In this document: positions 22,600-32,600 of the stretch, one piece after another
Numbering within the stretch: the stretch's first letter is position 1
How the letters are laid out: the number at the start of each line of letters is the position of its first letter
Source: Chrysogorgia sp. JL179-B06
Lineage: Eukaryota; Cnidaria; Anthozoa; Scleralcyonacea; Chrysogorgiidae
Length of the DNA: 64,000 nt
NCBI GenBank assembly: GCA_035772405.1
Contig: JAYKKM010000147.1
Location: 310,001-374,000, forward strand
Reading direction: 5' to 3'
The notes under the pieces: model-generated
Databases searched by the model: none
Told to the model about the DNA's origin: nothing
What the model saw: only the letters and a program-made list of their open reading frames with translations
Position numbers and translations under genes: made by a program

Positions 22600-22779
22600 G
22601 CTATAGCTGTCTCAGCTTTTGTACCTGTATTCTCTACCAAGTAACATGCAGCATAAGTCGCTATACTGTTAACCCAAATGATAGACACAATGCCAGTGTC
22701 TCAGCAGGACCCCAGCGTTCAGCAGGTGAAAGAAATGCACGATTCAGATTGTCACGTAGCAAGGTTTTCCTAAATCGAC

Positions 22780-23199
22780 TTGCCAAGGCAAAAAATGAAA
22801 AAAACCAGTATTACAGTAGATGATTCACAAACAGAAAGAAACACTTCAGTGAGTCACAAATACACCTTAGTAACAAGTTCATCAGCACGTTATTGTGTCA
22901 GTATTGGTCAAAAACATTCATGTAAATGCCCAGATTTTGCACGACACAATGAAAATCAATTGTGCAAACATATTATATGGGTTTTACTGTTCATTTGCCA
23001 GCTGCCAGGAACTTGTGAACTTCTCCATCAGATATATTTAACAGAATCTGAAATTTCAGAAATCTTAAGGAACACTCCATCTGTTCCAGATGAATTTAAA
23101 TATGTTCCAGGCGCTAGACAGCAGAGCAGAAAAGAATTTGTAAACAGTCTTTTGCTTAATGACTCGCGTAATGGTAAGCCAAAGGTATGGATTCCGTAG
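22780..23199 (+). CDS. SWIM zinc-finger protein carried by the MULE, copy 2
   Basis: 139 residues, apparently identical to the frame at 16343-16762, with C48-x-C50-x11-C62-x-H64. The neighbouring sequence also encodes short downstream pieces without a clear frame. Identity between copies reflects either recent transposition or selection, and sequence alone does not separate these. It may be the C-terminal part of a Mutator-type transposase. Confidence 0.6.
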   Translation: MPRQKMKKTSITVDDSQTERNTSVSHKYTLVTSSSARYCVSIGQKHSCKCPDFARHNENQLCKHIIWVLLFICQLPGTCELLHQIYLTESEISEILRNTPSVPDEFKYVPGARQQSRKEFVNSLLLNDSRNGKPKVWIP

Positions 23200-24476
23200 C
23201 CAGAAAAGAGAAAAAAAGAGGAACAGCTCCACGATGCCGGGGTTGCAGAAAAGAGCAGTTGGACGGATAATTATCCATTTCTGTTGTGGGTTTGTATGTG
23301 CCATATGAACAGAATATTGTTATAGAGACCACATTCTATTTCTGCCCTAGTGTTCAATGTATCAGTAGAATTCCCCCATGGATCAACCTTAAACCATGCA
23401 TTAGTATTATAACTGCGGCTAATAGCTCAGTAACACAAGCAGAAATCCAAAAGCGGTGGGAAACAGGGTTACCAATTGTTTGATAAACATGTTATGTACA
23501 CGAAAAAATATGCCTACATGTACTGTACCATTGATTACATGTATACCTCAGTCAAAGGTTGACAAAGATATAGGACATATAAACATGTATCATAACATTT
23601 CATAAGTTTGTTTTGTTGTATCTATTGCATGTTGTTTTTTTTAAGAGCACTTCAATCATTCCTACCATTTGAACAAGAGTAAGGCTTCTGTCAGTTACCA
23701 ACCTACTTAATAACTACTCAGTATTTATTCATTATTTTAATACTGAAAAATGAAGAAACCCTGTATAAAAATTTTAGTGCTTCATATATACACTGTACGT
23801 ACTATTATTATCACCTTTGCTCGAAACGTTTTACAATTCGCTATCATTTTTTTGGCAGTTAACGTTGCTTTCTGTTCTTGTTTATAAATAAAGCAATGGT
23901 GCGTGACACCATTATTCTTCTTGACATTATAGTTTGCAAATTGGCCATGCATACACGTTTTTAGAAGAAAATAATTTTAATATTAAAGTTCGATGTAAAA
24001 GTGTTAATTAATACACCTTTTAATTGTGTCCGTGATGGTTGGACATTGCCCGCTTGGGAAGATTTAAAACCATCGAATTTATAGTGATTCATGATTTCAA
24101 GGGAATAGACGAGTATGATTTGGTAGAGAATACAGGTACAAAAGCTGAGACAGCTATAGCCTATAATTATACAGTCAGATAAAAAGCGAAAATGAAGGGG
24201 TGTACAGTAAGTACTATACTGTAACTACGGTGCTGCGAACGTTTATAACATTACGCTTCGAGAGCCTTTTAATGTTTCATCGGAGTAAAACGTACGTGAC
24301 AAAATCAGAATACCACCAGGCTAACGCAACAAGTCCGTAAAAAATGATCATCCGATCAAAATACATTAAATACAGCGAAAATTGACCCGCGCCATTTACC
24401 CGCGACCCGCGCCATTTACCCGCGACCCGCGCCATGTACCCGCGACCCGCGCCAAATAGATACTCCCCCAGAAAAG

Positions 24477-24707
24477 TCTGTTATTTACATTCGAAAACCG
24501 GTGGTGAGAAAAATTAAAGACGCAGAGTTAAACAAATTTCATTATGTCTATGGTTTCTGTGAAAATAAAGAATACCGACTATTTTTGAGTTTCATGGTTG
24601 TTTTTACTCATGGTCCTCTATGTTGCATGAGATCAAGAAATACTCTTATAAAAGAACATGTATGCTACGCAGGCTCTGATTGGTCAATACCCGTGTTTGA
24701 ATCAAGC
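24477..24707. other. Spacer between MULE copy 2 and the third repeat unit
   Basis: A short plus-strand frame covers most of this spacer but resembles nothing I know. Probably non-coding. Confidence 0.35.
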
Positions 24708-25360
24708 CTTCTAAAATTCATTAATAATTCATGAGTAATTAAACCAATAGCATGTAATCATTCGCTCACATGATGCTGTTTGGATACCCCGGTCAAACAC
24801 CGCCAGACAAAAGATTTCAGCTGCATACGTAATTAAGATATTTGATCCAAACACTAGTGTTTGGATCAAATATCTTAATTACGTATGCAAAATCAAGTCA
24901 GCAAACAAATTCACACACAAAATTCCTTTATTCACTCTTTGTCGTCTACCACAAATCTAATGTTACAGCCAGTAAACACACACTTGTCCAGTTTAATACT
25001 CGCAGAAACAAAACCCTCTACCATGCATCACAATCATCTCAACTCCACTATTTAATTTATCATTATCTATTCATCGTGGAAAACCCACTTCAGTTATGCA
25101 TTGTGTAATATCTCAATAGAATTCCTAATTACAATATCCTTCGTTAGAAATTATATTCAAATCAGCAAACGAAAACATTCTCTTACCTCTCCATTCATTT
25201 CAGAAGCTATATAAACAACTCGAGCTCGTGTCCCACCGGGATATCCAAACACTCGAAAACAATGGACAAAAACACTCGCGCTGCGCGCTCGTGTTTTCAC
25301 CATTATTTTCTCGTGTTTGGATATCCCGGTGAAACACTCGCTCTCGTTGTTCATATATTA
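24708..25360 (-). repeat. 653-bp repeat unit, copy 3 of 3 (inverted)
   Basis: Reverse complement of the units at 19725-21032. Immediately after it on the right begins a DNA polymerase fragment, so the unit appears to have inserted into, or replaced part of, an old Polinton polymerase gene. Confidence 0.78.
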
Positions 25361-25580
25361 CATCAAAACTTTTAGCATTATGTGCAATAGAAGTAAATCC
25401 ATTATGTTCTCTTGAAAGTAAAAATTGAAAAAACCGATCTAAACTATCGTAGCTTTCAAATATAAATTTGGTCCCGTCCGCATACTGCATCACAGAAAAT
25501 TTCAGAAGATGTTTAGGTTTGTCTTGTTGCATGTAACACAAATGACCAGGTAACACAAAAGTTTTACAAATGTAGCATTT
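25361..25580 (-). pseudogene. Polinton-type DNA polymerase B, exonuclease-region fragment
   Basis: The minus strand encodes CYICKTF, GHLCYMQ, then a segment ending IAHNAKSFD. A C-x2-C...GHxCY...AHNxKxxD arrangement is what I expect just before and at the second exonuclease motif of protein-primed type B polymerases from Polinton/Maverick elements. The sequence is cut off by the repeat unit at 25360. Assignment rests on motif memory, so confidence is moderate. Confidence 0.5.
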
Positions 25581-25727
25581 AAATTAACCACACTGATGTT
25601 TGTCTTGTCGTGTTTGTTCAACACCGACTGATATTGGTGATATCTCAAAGGAAGTTCTAACAAAGAAATTCCTCTCCATCGTTCTTTCACGATCGACGTG
25701 GTAGTCTCAAACAACCTAGAGAGTCTG

Positions 25728-26272
25728 GTAAAGTGAAAAACAAGAACTCTCTGGTTTTAGACTATAATAAACACAGTAAGTTAAAACAATGTATTGTTAC
25801 TATAAGAAAAGTAGATGTTTATGTTGTGCTCGTGTTCTTGCTGTAGGTATAGCACAAGGGTACCCTAAGTTAAAACCGATTAAGCAAGGTAGAAATATAA
25901 AAATAGTTATTGAATGAGTTATGTAAACGAGCGAATGTACCGTTGGATTGGGAGAGATTGAACATTTTCAAATCGTAGTCATCAATTTTCATGCTAGGAA
26001 CGGTATTTTATGTAGGTCCTAGTGGTAGAAAAATTGTTCTGTATAAGAATGGCGACCATTATGATACTATTAATAATGACAAAAAGCCAGCCTTGTTTGC
26101 CAAACGTTTTTATTATGACAAATGTAAGATTTTTCATAACGATTATTTACTTACCCTTGCAATGAACTTCAGTTGAAGGGGAGAAAAGCAAATGCCTTGA
26201 TTGTTGTAAACATTGCCGTTCCGTTAAATGTTTCGATGCCCATAAGAAAATTCATAGGTCAAAAGGGGTAAT
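25728..26272 (+). pseudogene. Polinton-type DNA polymerase B, N-terminal fragment
   Basis: The plus strand gives, in several frames, ESGKVKNKNSL, KQCIVTIRKVD, VFYVGPSGRKIVLYKNGDHYD, and a Cys-rich end with CCKHC and CFDAHKK. This order resembles the N-terminal region of large Polinton polymerases. It lies back to back with the minus-strand fragment at 25361-25580, so the gene has been rearranged. It ends at the foldback element starting near 26273. Confidence 0.5.
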
Positions 26273-27272
26273 CAGAGACTGCATACTCCGCCATTGGGTT
26301 ATTTATTGATGACATTTTATAGGGTAAATTTAGCACATATTTAAGGTTGGTCCTGGTGCATGACCATATACAATATCATATACAATAAAATATTGTTGTT
26401 GTTCAATATATAGTTGTTGTTTAATTTATCTAGAGTGAATAAAATGCTTCATTGCACTAATTTCTGCTCAAATATTATGCAAAGTTGCATGTTGTTCCTT
26501 AGGCCATGACCGCACTTTTGTATAAACAATGGAACTGACAAGTCCATTGTTTTTTGTGAATTCAGCTTGTTTGCAAATATTAAAAATTTGAATAATATAG
26601 GGGATAATGAACGCAATCAAGCATTTTCGTTCATTTCTTCTACGTGGATAAGCTTACAGACAGATTTTTATCAATGTTCCATCCAATTGTCATCCAAACA
26701 AAGTGGCGGAGGAATGAATGAAAATGCTTGATTGTGTCATAGTATTGTATTTATTATGTATTAATTATTCTATCTTGACTCCCCCTGAAAACTTCCATAT
26801 ATAGACATGAGATAGGCTGGCATTGAATCATGTATATTTCGCTTCACTCATTGCTCGAACTACAGGTAGGTTTGTGCCGAGCTAAATAAAGAGAAGAACA
26901 ACTATAATATATTGTTTGTTATTTTACCTATATCATGACAGATTGCGCTCATTATCCCTTATATTATTCGAATCTTTAATATTTGCAAACAAGTTGAATT
27001 CACAAAAAACAATGGACTTGTCAGTGCCATTGTTTATACAAAAGTGCGGTCATGGCCTAAGGAACAACATACAACTTTGCATAATATTTGAGCAGAAATT
27101 AGTGCAATGAAGCATTTTATTCACTCTAGATAAATTGAACAACAACAATATTTTATTGTATATGATATTGTATATGGTCATGCACCAGGACCAACCTTAA
27201 ATATGTGCTAAGCAATTTACCCTATAAAATGTCTTCAATAAATAACCCGCTGGCGGAGGTATGCAATCTCTG
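26273..27272. mobile_element. 1.0-kb foldback element with arms of about 350 bp
   Basis: Left arm 26273-26630 and right arm 26905-27272 are inverted copies. Outer ends are CAGAGACTGCATAC and GTATGCAATCTCTG. Matching inner phrases include GGTTGGTCCTGGTGCATGACC and CAATGGACTTGTCAGTGCC. I found no clear target duplication. The central 275 bp are unique and carry no transposase. It is a non-autonomous element of unknown superfamily. Confidence 0.75.
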
Positions 27273-28570
27273 AGTGCCATCTAGTTTAATATAATTTTGA
27301 CCTTTACGTTTTCTAAATCACCATCATCTTCGAGTTGGGCTCAATAAAGACACTGGTTCACACTGTGCTTTTTCACATAGCGTTGTGAATCTTTATCTAG
27401 TAAAAAACTGGCCTGGCTCTCAGGTTCGGTCAATTTCTCAACATCCTAAACCGTAGTTTTTCTCGCTCACCCTTGCACCATTGCTTTTTACCAAGAGCCT
27501 GACCCATTATTTTGGCCGCTTTCTTTTGCCAAGCCAAGACAAGAAAATCGGTAGCCTCTTGGCAAGCTCCTTATCAATCTTTCGTAAAAGACAATAATAA
27601 TGTTTAATGTTTACTATTTATATAGCGCAAATTAGCATGTGTATATGATCAAATGCGCTTTACAACATCGACAATTTATTCTATTATATTCGGTACCTAG
27701 TACCCAGTACCCCAATCAATTAACCTTAACTATTTATTTTGACAGTTTTTATCATCATTAGTTTTCCTAACTATTTATCCTAACCCGCCCTGTCAACCAC
27801 GACGGCCAGCTTTTTTGGTCTTTCGAACGGCATTGAGTGCTCCACTTTCGCCGTAATTTTCCCTTCGGGTTTCATAGTACGACTCTCAAAAAAAAACACT
27901 CCGGTGAGGTATCCTGATTAAATATTATTATTATTATTATTATTAAAACGAGGCGCAAGATTTTCGCAGGTGCTTTTATAGTGTTATTAGTGTACAATAT
28001 ATATAATTTGGAGAGTTATTCAAAACATAATCTAATGTAACATAATCTAATGTACGCACTCATAATATTGAGACATATGTCACTCATAATATTGAAACAT
28101 ATGTCCGGTTATTAAAACAATTATCCTATATGAGGTCGCCACGTACCTATACGAACACATTTTGTGATTGATTCTGTAGGGTACACCGACTAAGGACATC
28201 GTTTTAATTTTGATAAATTAATAAACAAACATCGAAATATCACATTATAACCTATACTCATTACATATTCAATTTTTGTCTCGTCTCAGATCTTTCTTTT
28301 CACATGAACTTTTCCCCCTTTACATTATTTTGAATAAAATACTTTTATACTCATGTCTCGCATTTTTCTCTGTCTTAGGCATCCCATGCAATTAAGACTA
28401 TCTCAATTAAACCAGATGAGACCTGTCATAGCACGAAAACAACTTTATTCCAACATTGTATCAACAATTCTCTCTGTTACTGCAGCAATATAAAAAGTGT
28501 ATCGCGGAGGAACTTGTTTAGTCCCGGAGTCCCGAAAGGCGCGTGACTCTCGTGTTTGTTTGATACTTTT
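27273..28570. other. Dispersed-repeat debris, no gene
   Basis: Contains a TTTATATAGCGCAAATT/AAATGCGCTTTACAA pair (about 27618-27670), a motif seen in many marine invertebrate repeats, and a TTA microsatellite at about 27926-27945. Nothing supports a coding region. Confidence 0.45.
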
Positions 28571-28572
28571 TC

Positions 28573-28660
28573 AGAATCATCCTCAGGGTAACATGAAAAT
28601 TTATCGCTTAAGGTGCGAATTCAAATCCCGCTCGAGTCAATAAATTCCCGTCGATTCTGC
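28573..28660 (+). repeat. SINE fragment with B-box-like sequence
   Basis: CAGAATCATCCTCAGGGTAA...GCGAATTCAAATCCCGCTCGAGTC is closely matched at 33044-33135. The GAATTCAAATCC stretch resembles a Pol III B box. Read as two copies of a tRNA-type SINE. Confidence 0.5.
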
Positions 28661-29471
28661 AGTGTTTAATTATATCGATGGATATTTGACAATTATTAAA
28701 TTATTATTCGTGATTTGTATCATAGATCGATTCATTTAATTACATAGCCTCTGACAATCGTAAATCAACACACAAAATATTGAATGTGCTAGAGTTTTTG
28801 ACATTCGGGTACTATATTATCCAATTCGCATTTGAGAAATCAGGTTTAATAAAAAAATCAGGTTTTGTACGCAACGTTTATATTAAAGCCTACGAAAACA
28901 GTCTTGCAACACCATATTAGTCATATTCCTCATCAGATTATAGTTTACTTAGCTAAAATTTATCAACTAGATCTTGAACTCTAGTGAAGGTCAGAGAGCT
29001 CCTTCTTACTCCCAAATGTGCGCCAAAAACTCCAATCTCATTCACGGTCACGCATGCATGAATGCTAACAATATTTACACCATATTTAGATGGATTCATA
29101 CCACCTTAAAATGCGATGCGATGATACGTTACGTTACGTTACGTTATATATACACAAATCTTTATTTCGACAGGGTAATTCTTTCATAAATTATTTAACA
29201 ACAAAATCTGTTATGAATAGATGCCCTGATATCAATAAATATACCAATTGAATAAATTAAAATATATGTAAATATATTTGCTCAGTACACGAAGAAGATG
29301 CCATCATTTCCTCGGATTCGCTAGTGTTCAGGTATAAAATATTCACACTAGATTACGGATTCGTCGCAAAACTGTTTCGAATTAGTCATTCTCTAGTGTA
29401 AACACAGCAAAAGGAATCCGGCTACGATACGCTGATTCACTTGGAATATGGGTACTTTTGCTCTCGTGTTT

Positions 29472-29632
29472 TCAAAGTGTGTCATCTTCCATTGACGTGA
29501 GAAGAAAGTCGTCTGTTCTACGACCACTGCGTCGTCGATATATCAATACAGCGGCAAACAACATCAGACCAACGATGAACAGAGCTATGATGACGAGAGC
29601 TATCGTTTTCGTGTTGTCGTCACCCGAATGAC
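29472..29632 (-). CDS. Last exon: transmembrane helix and cytoplasmic tail
   Basis: After acceptor TTCGTTTAG the exon encodes HSGDDNTKT, a hydrophobic helix of about 22 residues (IALVIIALFIVGLMLFAAVL), a RRR stop-transfer signal and an acidic end finishing MEDDTL before TGA (29472-29474). The tail is 21 residues and contains no ITIM/ITAM-like tyrosine motif. Only two nucleotides of the first codon lie in this exon, matching the single G that ends the previous exon. Confidence 0.82.
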
Positions 29633-32600
29633 CTAAACGAAGATTGTCATATTTAATTATATCTTTATATTAAATGTAGCATCTCCAACAATACATTATT
29701 AAATATTAACTCTGGCTTTATTATCTTTAATTTATACAATACTGTACAGTATACAATTTAGATCACAAAATTCAGATTCAGTACATTTTGCATGATCATA
29801 AACCAAGACAGTATATTTCAGATACACATAATAGTTCAAACACGAGTAAGAGTATTTTAAAAAATAACGAAGAACCTTTTTGAGAACCTAACACCATGAT
29901 TTTTCATTAGATATCGAATAAAAAATATTTTTGTAAAACTCAGATTCTTCATTATTATATTATTATGTTAGCTGGTGGTTACTGCATGTAAATAAATTGT
30001 AAAACATCAAGGCCTTCAAGGAAACAGTTCTTCATAACAACCTTTCAGGATAGTGAGTACTTTGTATTATTGCCCAATAATAATTGTATTGTATTCAATA
30101 TAGAAATGTAATACATTTTCGGATCATCACGCAAGTGCGCAATCTCTGATCCGAAATCGTTACGTAATTTTAGTTTTATAGTAGGTAGTAATTAAAAATT
30201 AATAAAATTAGAAATTAATAAAATTATAAAATATCATTTACATTCAACATATATATATACATTTACATTCAACGTTTGTGTTGCTTGCTTGCTTGCTTCC
30301 TTGATTGCTTGCTTGAGCGTTTCACTAAAATCGTACTGCGCAAACTCGCTATCATCGTCGCCATGATCATGGCATAGTCGGTAAATTCTCTTTTTGTTCG
30401 TGGTTTCAGTGCGTATTGAAAGTTAAAGAGGTTCTTTCTCGTTTTACACGTTTTTGAAAAGTGGTAGTACAGCAGTTTATTAGTGGTGCAAGTGTCTATG
30501 AAATGAAAATTCTCCCCAGCTTTTTATTATTGTATTTGAAAGAACACGTAAAATAATGGTAAATAGCTTTTACATACTTTCGTATCTTACGCCGTTCTTG
30601 AGTTATCACGCTTCATGTAACTTGAGTTGCGACGTCACAAAATGGATACACATTACATCAAAACTAAAAATCAGGCATATCTGTGGATTAGTTTGACTAA
30701 ACAGGCTCAAACCATGCAGACTTACTGAGTCAACAAGATTCAGCATTGAAATTGTTGTTATTAGGTTCCCATGGTAACAGATTCCTTCCCGGGAAAACAC
30801 GGGTGGCGCGTGCTGTTAGCGCGCTGCTTCTCACCGCTGAGTTCTGAAGTTAAGCCCGATCGGACGAGGTTAGTACTTGGATGGGTGACTACCTCGTTTC
30901 GATTCCTGAGCTTCAACAGATTTATGTGAGTAGAGTTATCGATTCTCTCCCGTGCTTCGAGGGTTTTTCTCCGGGTACTCCGGTTTCCCTCCCTCCCTAA
31001 CTTTAGCTGTGCTCCGAGGTCATCATGGGTCGTATGGTGGCAGCCTGTGGCGCCTTTACTAAACCTTCGACTCGGCCGCGTTGAGCTGCGTCCGTCGTGT
31101 AGTTCGTAGGATGATTAGCATGACCCCTTTACCTTTACCTTTTTTACTTTGTATAGAAGCAAAGGTTTTTACTTTCTACTTTATGTCATTGCAGTTACTG
31201 TTTTATTGTTGTAAACAGTATTGTTGTATTGGAAATCATGGAAAATTAAAAGATGTCAACTTCCTAAAACTAAATAAGTTGCTATGAATGTGGTTGAAAA
31301 CAAAGAATTGTTATAAAGGAAGAGAGTAATCTGGAAACTAATCTGTTACCATAGCAACCGCATTAGACCATGACAATTTTTAGTTTTCTTGACTGAGTAA
31401 GTCATCAAGGTTTGAATCTATTTAGTCTAACCAGTCTGAAGATATGCCTGATATATTCAGTTTTGTTGTAATGCTGTGTCCATCGTGTGACGTCACAGCT
31501 CCAATTACATAAAGCGAAATAATTCAAGAACGGGATAACATATGAAAAGCATGTTTAAGTGTTCTTTCAAATACATTTCATAGAAACTTTTAAGGCACCA
31601 TATCAATATAATGATAAAGAGCCTCCATGACAGTGATCCCATAGTGGGAATAAATGCCACAGTATAAATGAATAATTCAGTTAGTATCACAGATTTGGAT
31701 TTATCTTTCCACAGTTTAGATAACGTAGTCTTTTTGTTTCATAAAAATGGGCCTCCATTGACATTGACAAGGCTGACTCAGGCATTAATGTTCCATGCGG
31801 TAGCCACATGTTCGCATCGCGGATCTTTTTTGTTTTATTCGCGTGATATCTGTTCTAAAACAAGATATTTGAACGAAAAATCGATCCGCCATTAAATTCT
31901 TGGAGTAGCAAAATCCAGCCAGTGGTTACTCCTGCAAACACACTAAAGCTATTGAATTTACCTTCGCTCAGTGAAGAACTGTTTTTCTGTGCGTATTTTC
32001 GTTCGTAAATACATGTACGTCTTCAAATTCTGAATCGAGTTCTGATATGAGTAATGGCGAAACTATCAAACTTTTTGAATTTTTAAGTCTTGGAAATGCC
32101 ATTTCCTGCATTTTGAGACAAGGTTTAAGCTAGAGGAATCTAAATTTAAAGGTTATAAATCACACAATTTCACAATCTACATACAGTAGTTATGGTACAC
32201 TCGGTTCCATAAGTGCGACAGACATTTTAAGACATTCGACTTAGTTGTAGAACATTGTTTAACTAGCTTGCAACAGTCTGTGTGTTTTATGTATCCGATG
32301 AAGACAAACGAGTAATTAAACTTCAAAAATATAATAACAAACTTCTTCAGAACGTCGATTCTTACCTAGAGAGGCACATCTTGCGTTGGTGTCGAAATCA
32401 CCTTCCATTATTGTAAATTTTCCTCTTAAGCCAATATCGGGTGTGTCTAACAAAAGCTGAAATAATAAATATTATATTCTTTAAGTTGGATGTCTCAATG
32501 ACACAGACGTGGTGCAAAATATGAAATTTACTCTGATCAAGGACCGCAACTCGAGTCAGGTTTCCTCTCATACTATTTCTCTAATCGATAAGTCTCTTCA

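Larger units (their letters stand above)
21219..24467 (+). mobile_element. Mutator-like (MULE) DNA transposon, copy 2 (inverted)
   Basis: 3249 bp, nearly the reverse complement of 15068-18284. It has its own perfect 9-bp target duplication CCAGAAAAG at 21210-21218 and 24468-24476. Terminal repeats start GGGAGTATCT and contain the same CGCGGGT tandem motifs. Different target sites show that the two copies inserted independently rather than arising from an inverted duplication of the locus. Confidence 0.87.

Noticed and set aside
22429..22823. Poly-Pro and poly-Gly reading frames
   Set aside because: They are translations of a C/G homopolymer and CA/GT runs inside the hAT element.
15068..24467. 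A single large inverted duplication of the locus
   Set aside because: The two arms have different 9-bp target duplications and unrelated flanks, which fits two separate insertions.
30800..30900. Functional 5S rRNA gene
   Set aside because: The 3' part of 5S is missing and a SINE body and tail follow.
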